Shown: positions 1-11,070 of the stretch, one piece after another
Position numbering within the stretch: the stretch's first letter is position 1
Layout of the letters: every line of letters starts with the position of its first letter
Assembly: GCA_027488815.1 (NCBI GenBank)
Contig: JAIYAX010000012.1
Location: forward strand, 310,001-374,000
DNA from: Cytophagaceae bacterium
Lineage (GTDB): Bacteria > Bacteroidota > Bacteroidia > Cytophagales > JAIYAX01
Length of the DNA stretch: 64,000 nucleotides
Direction: 5' to 3'
Made by a program: the position numbers and the translations under genes
The notes under the pieces: model-generated
Databases searched by the model: none
Seen by the model: the letters and a program-made list of their open reading frames with translations, nothing else
Told to the model about the DNA's origin: nothing

Positions 1-11
1 ACGCACTTTTT

Positions 12-3000
12 ATGAAATACTTTTACTTGACCAAAACATCTCGAACTGTCTGGATGTTGGCCTTGATGGCCTCCCTTTTTGGACTATCACCTTCGGCTTC
101 TGCACAGTATTGCACCACGAACTTGTATTCGACAGGTTGTGATTTTGATGACCGAATTGACCTATTTGTTCTCAATACGATCAACAATCCAACAAGCAAC
201 TGCCCTACAGGTGCCTACTCTGACTTTACCAATCTAAGCACTCAGCTTACTCAGGGAGTTACATACTCTGTTACCATTGGAGCAGGACCTTTCAGTAACC
301 AGTTTTTTGCGGTTTGGATTGACTTAGACAACAACCAAACCTTCGATGCGAGCGAGCAACTTTATGCAAGCACAACCGGTGCCGCTGCTAACCAATCCCT
401 TACTGGAAGCATCACCATTCCTACGAATGTCACCGGTGGGCCAAAGAGATTGAGGGTCAGAGGCAGATGGAACTCAGCGATACCTGCCGGAGATGCCTGC
501 GCAAACTTTTCTTTTGGCGAAACAGAAGACTACACTGTCAATGTAGGCCTACCTGCTGCAAATGATGCGGGAATAGCGTCCATCATCAGCCCAATATCAG
601 GATGCGGTCTTAGCGCAAACTCAATCATCACTGTGCGCATCAGAAATTATGGCACTGCTTCAATAAGTAGCATACCTGTTTCTTACAGAGTGAATGGAGG
701 ACCGATAAGCTCAGAATTTTATCCGGGAAGTATTCCTGCAGGGCTTGATACCGCTTACACCTTTACGGCAACGGCAAACCTTAGTGTGGCTGGCACCTAT
801 ACCATCACCGCCTGGACATCTTTCTCTGGGGATACTGTTACCTTCAATGATACAGCTTCAAGAACAGTGACTACTATACCAACCATATCATCCTCAGCAT
901 TTCCTTATTTCCAAAATTTTGAAAGTGGAAATGGTGGTTGGGTTTCCTCCGGGGCTATTTCAAGCTGGGCACTTGGCACACCTGCTGGTCAGGTAATCAA
1001 CGCTGCTGCTTCAGGTACAAATGCCTACATGACTGGATTAAGCAGTAATTACTTTAACAATGAGCTTTCATTTGTGACCAGTCCATGTCTCAACATGACC
1101 AGTCTGACTAATCCTAAAATAGAAGTTAAGGTTTGGTGGGATTCTGAATTTAGCTGGGATGGAGCACAGCTTCAGTCCTCTATTGATGGAGGTAACACCT
1201 GGACAACAGTTGGGGCCTTTGGAGATCCGGACAATTGGTATAATGATAATTCTGTGAATGGATTGCTTCCGGCGGGTAATCAGGACGGTTGGTCAGGAGC
1301 AGCCAGTTCATTTATCCCATCAGGAAGTGGAGGATGGGTTACAGCAAAGAGAAATCTGACCGGATTGGCCGGTCAAGCAAATGTGAGGCTAAGGATCGTT
1401 TTTGGCTCAGATGCCTCTGTCAATAATTTTGATGGATTTGCATTCGATGATTTGTTTATCGGTGACCCTGCAGCCAATGATGTAGGCGTAGTTTCCTTGG
1501 CGAACCCAAGTGCCAACTGCGGTGCATATGCTAACCAGAGCGTGTCTGTCACCATCAAGAATTTCGGGTCAGCGGCCCAAAGCAATTTCCCTGTTTGGTA
1601 CAGAGTCAATGGTGGAACCCCTTCCAACACTACTTTTTCCGGAACGATCCAACCTGACAGCACTGCAATAGTTACTTTCCCAACCCAGTTTAACTTTACT
1701 TCTGCGGTTACAACGACTTTTGTTATTGATGCCTGGACTTCTTTATCTACTGATGGAATTACCTCGAACGATACTCTTTCATCTGTAGCCGTTCGAAATA
1801 ATCAGTTGCCATTGGATAGTGTAACATTTACCGGATATACTGGAGCTAACCTGCCAACAATTACTACCGGATGGACAGAAGCTAACGGAATAATACCAAG
1901 CGGCAATTCAAGCGACTGGACTTCCAACACGTTCGCATTCTCAGGTAACAATGTGGCCAATATTTGGATGGGAGCGTCTGGCACAACCCCACAATGGCTG
2001 ATCAGTCCGTCTTTTCAGGGTGATGTAGCTACTGTTCTAGATTTTTCAGCAGCCTATGCTGATTTTGGAGGTGGCCCGGCAACCCCGCTGGGTGCTGATG
2101 ATAGTGTGGCTGTCATGGTAAGTACAGATTGTGGACTAAGCTGGACGCCAGTACAAGTTTTCACTTCTGCCAATGCTCCCACCAATTCCTTAACAAGATA
2201 TCTGGTAGGATTAAACCTAACAGCAGGTCAGGTAGCAAAAGTGGCCATTGTAAGGTTTACCGGTTCGAATTTCGGTGGTGATTACTTCTTTGTTGACAAC
2301 CTTCAGGTGCGAAACCTTTCTGGAACGGACCTTTCTACTGTTGGTTTAGTCGCACCTACCTCAGGCTGTAATCTAACCAGTTCAAGCCCGGTAACCATCA
2401 GAATCCGGAATTTTGGATCAACTCCGGCGTCAAATTTCCAGGCTGGTTACAGAATAAACGGCGGAATAGCAGTGACTGAGACGGTAACCGCAACGGTTGC
2501 ACCAAACAGTTTCCTGAACTATACTTTCACACAAACCGGAAACTTTGTTTCAACCGGTCCAGGTAATTATTTAGTAGATGCCTGGGTGAATGTGCTCAAC
2601 GATGGTGATATAAGTAATGACAGTCTTTTGGCAACCACTGTGGTGAACATCCCAAGCATTAGCACCTTCCCTTACATTCAGAATTTTGACTCGGGACCTG
2701 CCGGTTGGCTCTCCGGTGGTACTAACTCTACATGGGCTCTAGGAACACCAGCTAAAACGGTTATCAATTCTGCGGCTTCAGGTACGAATTCTTGGATCAC
2801 CAACCTTTCAGGCAATTATTTGGATGATGACAATTCATTTGTCACCTCACCCTGCTTTGTTATGACCGGTTTGACTAATCCAAGAGCTGAACTTAAAGTA
2901 TGGTGGGACTCTGAGCCAGGATGGGACGGAGCAGTGCTACAAACCTCTACCAATGGTGGACAAACCTGGCAAAATGTGGGTAGTGTAGGCGATCCGGATA

Positions 3001-5591
3001 ACTGGTATAATGATAACTCTATTGACGGTCTGTCATTTTTGAATACCAATCTGGAAGGATGGGCAGGATCGAACAGTTCATTTACCCCTAGTGGCAGTGG
3101 AGGCTGGTTAACAGCTAAGCGTAACCTTACCGGACTTGCTGGACAAGGTAGTGTATTGATGCGAGTGGTTTTTGGTTCTGACGGATCAGTAAACAACTTC
3201 GATGGCTTTGCATTTGATGATTTCAAAGTGGGCGATCCTTCGCCTAATGACCTAGGCGTTACCACATTGGTGAACCCAGGCCCTGATTGTGGAGCATTTG
3301 GAAATAATCCGATTACTGTGGCCATTAAGAATTTTGGTTCAGCACCCCGTTCTAATTTCCCTGTTTCTTACAGGATCAATGGTGGAACAGCTGTAACTGA
3401 ACTTGTGACCAGCACGGTTCAACCGGACTCTACGTTGCTGTTTACGTTTACAGCTCCATTTAACTTTAATGCTACAGTAACAACCCAGTATGTATTTGAG
3501 AGCTGGACTTCGTTGCTCAATGATGTGGATGGAACCAATGACAGCATTGAGGAAGTAATCAATAGCAACTTCCTTCCCTTACCAACTGTTGACTTTAATG
3601 GTTACAATGGCAATAACCTCTCAACTTTGTTCACAGGTTGGTCTGAAATATCAGTGACCTCAACAGGTTCTTCAAATGGGTCAAGCTGGTCAAGCTTTAC
3701 ATTAGCAGGTAACTCTGTAGGTGGAACTTGGACAGGAACAAGTATTTCCGGTGAAGACTGGATGGTTAGCCCGGGCTTCCTGGCGAATGCTTCTTCTGTA
3801 ATTGAGTTTGACGCTGCATACGGAAGTTTCTCCGGTGGCCCTGCATTTAGTCCTATGGGTTCAGATGACAGTGTGTGTGTCATGGTATCAACCAATTGTG
3901 GATCAACCTGGACAAGGGTATTCACCTTTACTGATGCCAACAAACCTTCCAACACAGGTGGAAATTACATTGTTAACCTTGGCTTAACTGGCACAGCGAC
4001 GGCGATTGTAAGCATTGTTTATTTCCATGGCAATCAGTTTGGTGGAGACTATTTCTTCGTAGATAATCTTACCATCCGTGCCCAAGCCGCAATTGACCTT
4101 GGCATTATCGGAACCATAGGAAGCACCAGAGGGTGTGCCTTGTCTGCTAGTTCATCCAGAGACGTTGTTGTGAGAAATCTCGGAACTCAAGCGGTCAACT
4201 CATACAGCATCAACTACATTCAAAATGGCACATTCACCAATGGAGTAACCATCAATACCCCAATCCCAGGCAATTCGATCGATACCGTAACAGTAACGGG
4301 TATAAACCTCAGTGCTATTCAAACACATGACCTGCGTTTCATTGTTAGTGCAATCGGTGATGTGATTACCGGTAACGACAGCAGCAACATGGTGAGCATT
4401 CAGAACATTGCCATTCAACCGAACCCTATTACTACTCCTGTGACGGTTTGCGCTGGCTCACAAGCTGTGCTGACAGCTACAGGTAGTGCTACGATTTCAT
4501 GGTATCAGAATGCAAATCTTTCTGGTTTTATTGGCTCAGGCAACAGCGTGCAAAGTCCTCCGGTAAGCTCTACTACGACATTCTACGCAGCGAATGACAT
4601 TGGCTTCCTTGCCAATGTAGGCCCTGTAGATAATACCTTTGGAGTAGGCAGCATTTTCGGAATACCTGTAGGTCAAAGACTCCTGTTCACGGTTACTCAG
4701 CCTATCACGATAAATTCAGTTGCTGTTTATCCCGCTGCAGCTGGTAATGTTCAGATTACCATTAAAGATGCAGGATCTCTGAGCATAGTTCAGCAAAGTG
4801 CGCCATTCGCTGTAACTGGTGGTAATACCAAAACGGTAGTTCCTGTTGGGATTACACTTAACCCCGGCACATATGCAATGGAAGGAGATGGCAGCACAGC
4901 TACCTTGTTCAGAAATACTGCAGGAGCTTCGTACCCATACAGTTTGGGTTCTGCAATTTCGATTACAGGTAATTCATTTGATCCTACTTACTATTACTTC
5001 TTTTATGATTGGGTAATAGGAACAGGAACAGGTTGTCCGGGAGTTGCGCCTTTGACGGTGACTACAGGCAATATTCCTCCTGCGCCTAACTTTAGCTTTA
5101 CAGTTAATCAGAATTCGGTAAACTTTACCAATCTTACCAACTCTGGAACCACTTACTCCTGGGCTTTTGGTGATGGCAATACCAGCACTCAGGTAAACCC
5201 TGTTCATACGTATGCTGCTGTTGGTACATATAGCGCAGTACTCACAGCTTCAAATAGTTGCCAGAGCAATGTGTTATCTGCTCCTCAGTCGGTAAGCATC
5301 ACCGTGCTTGGCATAGAACAGGATGCTTTGAGTTCATCAGTTAAGGTATTCCCTAATCCGGCGAGTGGAGAGATCAAGATTGAGTTGAACGACAAGCTGA
5401 GAAATGGTATTGAAAACTTAAGGGTTGATCTGATCACACTTCAAGGTCAAACCATGCTTACTCTTGATCGTGTGGATACCCGCAATCAGTTCCTGACTAT
5501 GGATGTTAGTGAAATGAGCAATGGTATATACTTCTTGCGAGTGACAAACGGTAAAGAATTGTTTATCAATAAGCTGGTGATTCAACATTAA
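12..5591 (+). CDS. Giant modular T9SS-secreted surface protein (GEVED, CARDB-like, MAM-like, PKD)
   Basis: The 1859-residue protein is exported by Sec and then by the type IX system. A signal peptide ends near residue 32 (SPSASAQ). A GEVED domain follows at about 96-178 (GETEDYTV). Then come alternating CARDB-like beta-sandwich repeats (each opening with ND-hydrophobic-G and a Cys, and containing YR(V/I)NGG) and two larger module types: a MAM/jelly-roll-like module (about 297-487 and 884-1075, FPYxQNF...FAFDD) and a second module (about 597-770 and 1190-1360, ending GGDYFFVDNL). An Ig-like segment sits near 1468-1530 and a PKD domain near 1692-1764 (SWAFGDGNT). The last about 90 residues are a type A sorting domain (VFPNPASGEI, SNGIYFLRV). 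Such domains in known families mediate adhesion or glycan binding; no catalytic site was seen. The next gene is a paralogue. Confidence 0.9.
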   Translation: MKYFYLTKTSRTVWMLALMASLFGLSPSASAQYCTTNLYSTGCDFDDRIDLFVLNTINNPTSNCPTGAYSDFTNLSTQLTQGVTYSVTIGAGPFSNQFFAVWIDLDNNQTFDASEQLYASTTGAAANQSLTGSITIPTNVTGGPKRLRVRGRWNSAIPAGDACANFSFGETEDYTVNVGLPAANDAGIASIISPISGCGLSANSIITVRIRNYGTASISSIPVSYRVNGGPISSEFYPGSIPAGLDTAYTFTATANLSVAGTYTITAWTSFSGDTVTFNDTASRTVTTIPTISSSAFPYFQNFESGNGGWVSSGAISSWALGTPAGQVINAAASGTNAYMTGLSSNYFNNELSFVTSPCLNMTSLTNPKIEVKVWWDSEFSWDGAQLQSSIDGGNTWTTVGAFGDPDNWYNDNSVNGLLPAGNQDGWSGAASSFIPSGSGGWVTAKRNLTGLAGQANVRLRIVFGSDASVNNFDGFAFDDLFIGDPAANDVGVVSLANPSANCGAYANQSVSVTIKNFGSAAQSNFPVWYRVNGGTPSNTTFSGTIQPDSTAIVTFPTQFNFTSAVTTTFVIDAWTSLSTDGITSNDTLSSVAVRNNQLPLDSVTFTGYTGANLPTITTGWTEANGIIPSGNSSDWTSNTFAFSGNNVANIWMGASGTTPQWLISPSFQGDVATVLDFSAAYADFGGGPATPLGADDSVAVMVSTDCGLSWTPVQVFTSANAPTNSLTRYLVGLNLTAGQVAKVAIVRFTGSNFGGDYFFVDNLQVRNLSGTDLSTVGLVAPTSGCNLTSSSPVTIRIRNFGSTPASNFQAGYRINGGIAVTETVTATVAPNSFLNYTFTQTGNFVSTGPGNYLVDAWVNVLNDGDISNDSLLATTVVNIPSISTFPYIQNFDSGPAGWLSGGTNSTWALGTPAKTVINSAASGTNSWITNLSGNYLDDDNSFVTSPCFVMTGLTNPRAELKVWWDSEPGWDGAVLQTSTNGGQTWQNVGSVGDPDNWYNDNSIDGLSFLNTNLEGWAGSNSSFTPSGSGGWLTAKRNLTGLAGQGSVLMRVVFGSDGSVNNFDGFAFDDFKVGDPSPNDLGVTTLVNPGPDCGAFGNNPITVAIKNFGSAPRSNFPVSYRINGGTAVTELVTSTVQPDSTLLFTFTAPFNFNATVTTQYVFESWTSLLNDVDGTNDSIEEVINSNFLPLPTVDFNGYNGNNLSTLFTGWSEISVTSTGSSNGSSWSSFTLAGNSVGGTWTGTSISGEDWMVSPGFLANASSVIEFDAAYGSFSGGPAFSPMGSDDSVCVMVSTNCGSTWTRVFTFTDANKPSNTGGNYIVNLGLTGTATAIVSIVYFHGNQFGGDYFFVDNLTIRAQAAIDLGIIGTIGSTRGCALSASSSRDVVVRNLGTQAVNSYSINYIQNGTFTNGVTINTPIPGNSIDTVTVTGINLSAIQTHDLRFIVSAIGDVITGNDSSNMVSIQNIAIQPNPITTPVTVCAGSQAVLTATGSATISWYQNANLSGFIGSGNSVQSPPVSSTTTFYAANDIGFLANVGPVDNTFGVGSIFGIPVGQRLLFTVTQPITINSVAVYPAAAGNVQITIKDAGSLSIVQQSAPFAVTGGNTKTVVPVGITLNPGTYAMEGDGSTATLFRNTAGASYPYSLGSAISITGNSFDPTYYYFFYDWVIGTGTGCPGVAPLTVTTGNIPPAPNFSFTVNQNSVNFTNLTNSGTTYSWAFGDGNTSTQVNPVHTYAAVGTYSAVLTASNSCQSNVLSAPQSVSITVLGIEQDALSSSVKVFPNPASGEIKIELNDKLRNGIENLRVDLITLQGQTMLTLDRVDTRNQFLTMDVSEMSNGIYFLRVTNGKELFINKLVIQH

Positions 5592-5608
5592 GAATCATTT
5601 ATAAGGTT

Positions 5609-5645
5609 AAAAGGGGTGGGACCATAGGTTCTACCCCTTTTTTTA
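5609..5645 (+). terminator. Rho-independent terminator after the first T9SS gene
   Basis: A perfect or wobble-paired stem of about 14 bp (AAAGGGGTGGGACC with GGTTCTACCCCTTT) closes on an ATA loop and runs into a T-rich tract. It lies about 20 bases after the stop codon, so the two giant genes are probably transcribed separately. Confidence 0.85.
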
Positions 5646-5688
5646 TTTATTATAAAATACGTCTATTTTTACAGAAATTATTTGCCTT

Positions 5689-8600
5689 ATGAAACATCTT
5701 AAACTAAGCACTTCACAAAATTTTTGGATCATCATCGCTTCCCTTATTATGATGATCGTTCAAAGTCCAATTAAGGCGCAATCCTTGAATGATTATATAT
5801 TCACTTCAGGAAATGAGCCCTTTGTGCAAATCACAGGAACCACATTGCCTCTTAGTTCAGGCACTCTGGATGATGGAGTATTTACCAATATTCCTATAGG
5901 ATTTACTTTTGACTATCTGGGTACCAACTTTTCCACCGTCTCAGCATCTACCAATGGATGGTTGAGTTTTGTTTCTCCAACTACAAATTCCTTACTAGGT
6001 AATAATCTGGCGACAGGAACAGGTGTAAGGCCGTTACTTGCTCCTCTTTGGGATGACAATCAATTGGCATCAGCATCAGATTTCTCTTTTACCACAACAG
6101 TTCTTGGCGGGGATAGTGTTTTTATTGCCCAGTGGATAAATGTTTGGTGGAGATTTACTGCTGGAACCCCGGTCATGTCTTTCCAGGTAATTCTGAATAA
6201 GACCGACCGAAGCATCAAATTCACTTACAGGGAAGAAGCGGGTGCCCCTAATACACCTTCAGCTTCGATTGGGATTTGTGGTACATTAACAGGCCCTGGT
6301 AATTTTCTTTCTTTGGGAAGTACCGGCACTAACCCAACTGTCAGTTCTACCACAGAAGCCAGTAATTTAAGTGGTAAACCTGTAACAGGACAGTTCTACA
6401 AGTTTACTCCTCCACCATTGGCGGCAAACAATTTAGGAGTTATTGCAATTACTTCTCCTTCGGAGCAATGCGGATTAGGTTCAAGTTCCCCTGTGACTCT
6501 TGTTGTCAGAAATTTCGGAACCACCTCTCAGGCAAGTATACCTCTTAATTTCAGCATCAATGGAGGAACAACCGTAAGTCAAACATTCACATCCACCTTA
6601 AACACGGGAGATACTGCTTCTTTTACACTTACAACTCCTGCCAGTTTTCCTGCCACTACAACTACCGCTTATAATGTAACCGGTTGGGTGGCATTACCGG
6701 GAGATCAATTTACACTAAATGATACCCTGATCAGAAGTTTTACCAAATATGTTGCTCCCTTACCATTAATTAGTTTTACAGGATTTACTGGACCTAATTT
6801 AAATACTGTAGCTGCCGGCTGGAACGAAGCAAATGGGTTTATACCTACCATCGGTACAGGAAACTGGCTATCAAACACTACTGCTTTTCCCGGAAATACA
6901 ACTGCCACGATAGGCCTTACAACGACAACTGCGGGTGCACATTGGATACTAAGTCCAACTTTTACCACTGTTGGAGGCGATGTAGTTGATTTTTTGGCGG
7001 CTCAGGCTACCACAGCCGGAGCCTCTGTCATTCCTTTGGGCTTTGATGACAGTATTTCTATTCGTTTCACTACAGACTGCGGGCAGAGCTGGAATACCTT
7101 GTTTTCATTTACCACGGCCAACTCACCTACAAGTTCTCTATCTAACTATCTGGTGGGATTAGGCTTACCTGCAGGTGTGCAAGTTCAGGTGGCCATCGTT
7201 GCCTACACTGGTTCGATTGGTAGCGTAGGAACAGGCAACTTCTTTGTAGATGACATCAGGGTAAGGCAGCTCTCAGGTACCGATATGAGGGTAAGTTCAT
7301 TACTGAGTCCACGTCGAGACTGTGAAGCGCTTGCTGCCAGCCCTGTCACTATAACACTCAACAATGCAGGGGCTAACCCTCAGACAGGCTTCTCGGTAAG
7401 CTATACTGTGAATGGGGGTAGTCCTGTGACTGAGTTTTTTACGGGTACAATAGCTTCCGGAGCCTCTCAAAACTATACTTTCACCCAAACGGCTAACTTA
7501 TTAGGGCTGGCATCAGTAAATATCACAGCCTCTGTTTCAGCAACAGGGGATAGTGATCCCAGTAATGATACCCTAACCCGTGGGTTTGTTCAATTTTTGC
7601 CTCCTTATGCTGTCATTCCTTTTACAGGGTTTACAGGAGCTAATCTACCTGCCATTGCTCCAGGGTGGGTGGAGGCCGCTGGCTTTGTACCTGTTCAAGG
7701 TACCTCAAACTGGACCTCCAACACTACGGCTTTTTCAGGAAATACCACAGCCACAGTAAACCTGAACACTACCCTCAGTGGACAGCAATGGATCATAAGC
7801 CATGCCATAGATGCGACAACGAATACTGCTCTGGAATTGAAGGTTGCCTATGCCACCACTTCAGGAGGCGTGGCACCAGCACCAATCGGCTTTGACGATA
7901 GTGTGGTCATCGCTTACACCACCAATTGTGGACTTACCTGGACTCCTATTTTGTCATTTACAAATAGCTCAACACCTACCAATGTCCTTACCATACAAAC
8001 GGCTGCACTTGGGCTTAATGCTCCTGCTAAAGTAAGGATAGGAATATTGGCAGTCACAGGTTCTACCTCAGGAGGGGCCAACTTCTTTATCGATGACCTT
8101 CAAATCCGTGAGCTGGTTGGAAATAATTTGCAATTGTTTGCCATTACTTCCCCCACATCAGGTTGCAACCTGACGACCAATACTCCTGTAACTGTAACCA
8201 TAAGAAACGTAGGTACTAGCGCTCAAACCGGGTTTCCGGTTTCTTACAGGATCAATGGAGGAGCTAGTGTCACCGAAACAGTGGCTGCCTCAATTGCACC
8301 TGGTTCTAATCTAAATTATACATTCACGCAGGCTGGAAATTTTGTAAGTACAGGCCCTGGAACTTATACCGTAGATTCATGGGTGAGTTTAGTGGGAGAT
8401 ACAGATCCTTCAAATGACTCACTATTGGGTTACACCCTTCAGAATATTCCCAACATTTCAACTTTTCCATATTTCCAGAATTTTGAGAGCGGAGCAGGGG
8501 GTTGGGTTAGTTCAGGCACACTCAATTCCTGGGCTTTGGGAACACCTGCTAAGCCTGTGATCAACTCTGCGGCATCAGGCCTCAACAGTTGGATTACTGG

Positions 8601-11046
8601 CGTTACCGCCGCTTACAGCAATGGAGAAAATTCACAAGTTCGGTCTCCCTGCTTTAACTTTAGTACGCTTATCGCACCCTTGATCGAGTTCAAAGTATGG
8701 TGGAACGCTGAGTTTTCATTTGATGGAGCCGTTCTCCAGTCTAGCATTGATGGGGGGACTACTTGGCAAAATGTAGGTGCTTTGGGTCAACCAAACTGGT
8801 ATAATGACAATACAATTAGCGGAGGCCCTGGCGGACAACAGATCGGTTGGTCAGGAAGAATTTCGAGCAACAATGGAAGTGGGGGCTGGGTACTTGCCAA
8901 GAATGCACTGACAGGTCTGGCAGGTCAAAGCTCGGTATTCTTGAGAATTGCTTTTGGAACAGACGGTTCAGTGGTTGACGATGGCTTTGCTTTTGATGAT
9001 ATCTTGATTTTTGACCGACCTGCAAATGACATTGGGGTTACTGCCTTGGTTAATCCATCACCTGAATGCGGAGGATTTGGCGTAATCGCTCCTCAGGTGG
9101 TAGTAAAGAATTTTGGTATAGCACCTCAGAGTAATTTTCAGGTTTTGGTCAATGTAAATGGAGGCACTCCTGTTACACAGTTGTTTACGGGTACACTGGC
9201 TCCTGACTCAACGGTGACCATCAGTTTCTTGAGTACCATTGATCTTACAGCAGCGACCACGACAACATTCAATATTTCTGCCTGGACAATACTTACCAAT
9301 GATGCGATAGGAATTAATGATACTCTCTCAAATGTGCCGGTAGTAAATCGTAAACTGGCACTTCCTATGGTTGATTTTGCCGGGTTCAACGGAACTAACC
9401 TGAGTGCGATCACATCTGGTTGGAGAGAAGGGGCAAACTTCGGAGGAACCGTAGGCAACAGTTCGTGGACAAGTTCAACGGCATTTGTTGGTAATACAAC
9501 CGCTAACCTTTGGATGGGAACATCTGCTCCCGGCAACCATTGGATTATCTCGCCAACCTTTGAAGCCGGAAGCTCATCAGTACTTGAGATGCAAGCGGCC
9601 TGGGCTAGCTTTACCGGAGGGCCAACCACAACTCCTATGGGAAGCGATGACAGTGTCACTGTGTTGATCAGCAGCAACTGTGGTCAAACATGGAATTATC
9701 TGTTTGGATTTAATTCAACAAGCGGTCTAAACAATACTTTGAGTAATCATACCATTTCACTTGGACTGAGTGCTACTGCACCTGTCAGGATCGCAATCGT
9801 AGCGAATTTGGGGACTCAGTTTGGCGGAGAACACTTCTTCATTGACAACCTGAACGTTCGCAACCTGTCTAACATAGACATGGAAATGGTCAGCATCAAC
9901 CGCCCGACCTCAGGTTGTAATCTGACCACATCAGATACAGTTGAAGTAACTATTCGTAATGTTGGAACAGCACCCCAAACGAATATCCCTGTGTCATACC
10001 GGATAAATGGCGGAACAGCGGTTACTGAAATCATTACTGCAACTTTAAATCCATTGGGAATTCTGAATTATAAGTTCAGTGCAACGGGTAACTTTACTGC
10101 AACGGGACCTGGCGTATACCTGGTTGATGCCTGGGTGGGTCTTTCAGGTGACGGCGATTTGGGAAATGATACCATCATTGGCTACTCAGTGGAAAACATT
10201 CCTGTCATCAACGCATTCCCTTATTATCAGAATTTTGAAATTGGAAGTGGAGGCTGGGTATCAGGAGGAACATTGAATTCCTGGGCTTTAGGAACTCCTT
10301 CGAAACCCGTGATAAACTCCGCATTTAGCGGTAATACCTGTTGGGTAACTGGTTTGACACAGAATTATAACGACAATGAGAATTCATTTGTAATCTCACC
10401 TTGCTTCAACATGAGTTCATTGACCAACCCTTATGTTTCCTTGTCGATCAACTGGAATTGTGAATTTTCTTTTGATGGCGCTGTATTGCAAACCAGTATC
10501 GATGGGGGAAATAGCTGGCAAAATCAAGGTAACCTGGGCCAACTCAATTGGTACAACGATAACACCATCAGTGGTAACCCCGGAGGCCAGCAAATAGGCT
10601 GGTCAGGAACAGGATCAAGTGGAAGTGGGGGATGGAGAGTTGCAATCGATACACTCGTGGGTGTAGCTGGCCAATCCTCAGTTTTCTTTAGAGTGGGATT
10701 TGGTACCGATGGTTCTGTTGTGGGTGACGGAGTAGCATTCGACGATTTCTACATTCAGGATGGAGCCATTACCGGCATTCCTACTGATTTGATGAACAAT
10801 GGAATTTCTGTTTATCCAAACCCTGTTGAGCAAAGGCTATATCTTAAAACCAATATGTCTTTGGAGACCCTAAAACAGCTGGAAGTCTACAATGCTCAAG
10901 GCAAGCTTATCTTATCTTCTGAAGGTGAAAGCCTAACCAAGCTTATCACTTTTGGTCTGGATACCAGAGATTGGGCGACAGGATTGTATATCGTTCATAT
11001 CAAGTCGAATGACAGTAGTTTAAAAGCAAAAGTGATCAAACAATAA
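5689..11046 (+). CDS. Second giant modular T9SS-secreted surface protein
   Basis: This 1785-residue paralogue of the upstream gene has a signal peptide ending near residue 30 (QSPIKAQ). Its N-terminal beta-rich domain differs from the neighbour's: about residues 31-240 contain STNGWLSF and WDDNQ, as in nidogen-like or propeller-edge domains of Bacteroidota. It then carries the same series of CARDB-like units (YRINGG, NDTL), GW(N/V/R)E modules ending FF(V/I)D(D/N), and two MAM/jelly-roll-like modules (about residues 925-1110 and 1505-1690). There is no PKD domain. The C-terminal type A sorting domain begins at GISVYPNPVEQ and ends in KVIKQ. Shared module order points to duplication and N-terminal domain swapping. 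The protein is probably anchored at or released from the cell surface. The ligand is unknown. Confidence 0.9.
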   Translation: MKHLKLSTSQNFWIIIASLIMMIVQSPIKAQSLNDYIFTSGNEPFVQITGTTLPLSSGTLDDGVFTNIPIGFTFDYLGTNFSTVSASTNGWLSFVSPTTNSLLGNNLATGTGVRPLLAPLWDDNQLASASDFSFTTTVLGGDSVFIAQWINVWWRFTAGTPVMSFQVILNKTDRSIKFTYREEAGAPNTPSASIGICGTLTGPGNFLSLGSTGTNPTVSSTTEASNLSGKPVTGQFYKFTPPPLAANNLGVIAITSPSEQCGLGSSSPVTLVVRNFGTTSQASIPLNFSINGGTTVSQTFTSTLNTGDTASFTLTTPASFPATTTTAYNVTGWVALPGDQFTLNDTLIRSFTKYVAPLPLISFTGFTGPNLNTVAAGWNEANGFIPTIGTGNWLSNTTAFPGNTTATIGLTTTTAGAHWILSPTFTTVGGDVVDFLAAQATTAGASVIPLGFDDSISIRFTTDCGQSWNTLFSFTTANSPTSSLSNYLVGLGLPAGVQVQVAIVAYTGSIGSVGTGNFFVDDIRVRQLSGTDMRVSSLLSPRRDCEALAASPVTITLNNAGANPQTGFSVSYTVNGGSPVTEFFTGTIASGASQNYTFTQTANLLGLASVNITASVSATGDSDPSNDTLTRGFVQFLPPYAVIPFTGFTGANLPAIAPGWVEAAGFVPVQGTSNWTSNTTAFSGNTTATVNLNTTLSGQQWIISHAIDATTNTALELKVAYATTSGGVAPAPIGFDDSVVIAYTTNCGLTWTPILSFTNSSTPTNVLTIQTAALGLNAPAKVRIGILAVTGSTSGGANFFIDDLQIRELVGNNLQLFAITSPTSGCNLTTNTPVTVTIRNVGTSAQTGFPVSYRINGGASVTETVAASIAPGSNLNYTFTQAGNFVSTGPGTYTVDSWVSLVGDTDPSNDSLLGYTLQNIPNISTFPYFQNFESGAGGWVSSGTLNSWALGTPAKPVINSAASGLNSWITGVTAAYSNGENSQVRSPCFNFSTLIAPLIEFKVWWNAEFSFDGAVLQSSIDGGTTWQNVGALGQPNWYNDNTISGGPGGQQIGWSGRISSNNGSGGWVLAKNALTGLAGQSSVFLRIAFGTDGSVVDDGFAFDDILIFDRPANDIGVTALVNPSPECGGFGVIAPQVVVKNFGIAPQSNFQVLVNVNGGTPVTQLFTGTLAPDSTVTISFLSTIDLTAATTTTFNISAWTILTNDAIGINDTLSNVPVVNRKLALPMVDFAGFNGTNLSAITSGWREGANFGGTVGNSSWTSSTAFVGNTTANLWMGTSAPGNHWIISPTFEAGSSSVLEMQAAWASFTGGPTTTPMGSDDSVTVLISSNCGQTWNYLFGFNSTSGLNNTLSNHTISLGLSATAPVRIAIVANLGTQFGGEHFFIDNLNVRNLSNIDMEMVSINRPTSGCNLTTSDTVEVTIRNVGTAPQTNIPVSYRINGGTAVTEIITATLNPLGILNYKFSATGNFTATGPGVYLVDAWVGLSGDGDLGNDTIIGYSVENIPVINAFPYYQNFEIGSGGWVSGGTLNSWALGTPSKPVINSAFSGNTCWVTGLTQNYNDNENSFVISPCFNMSSLTNPYVSLSINWNCEFSFDGAVLQTSIDGGNSWQNQGNLGQLNWYNDNTISGNPGGQQIGWSGTGSSGSGGWRVAIDTLVGVAGQSSVFFRVGFGTDGSVVGDGVAFDDFYIQDGAITGIPTDLMNNGISVYPNPVEQRLYLKTNMSLETLKQLEVYNAQGKLILSSEGESLTKLITFGLDTRDWATGLYIVHIKSNDSSLKAKVIKQ

Positions 11047-11070
11047 AAACTGAATTCATCACCAAAGAAA

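Noticed and set aside
900-3235. Long internal repeats of the T9SS gene as a CRISPR or transposon signature
   Set aside because: They are in-frame protein modules of about 570 bases with diverged codons, not short direct repeats with spacers or terminal inverted repeats.
9138-9677. A 179-residue open frame antisense inside the second T9SS gene
   Set aside because: It is the complement of repetitive Thr/Ser/Gly-rich coding sequence, with no domain or start context; similar shadows occur antisense at 2816-3325 in the first gene.
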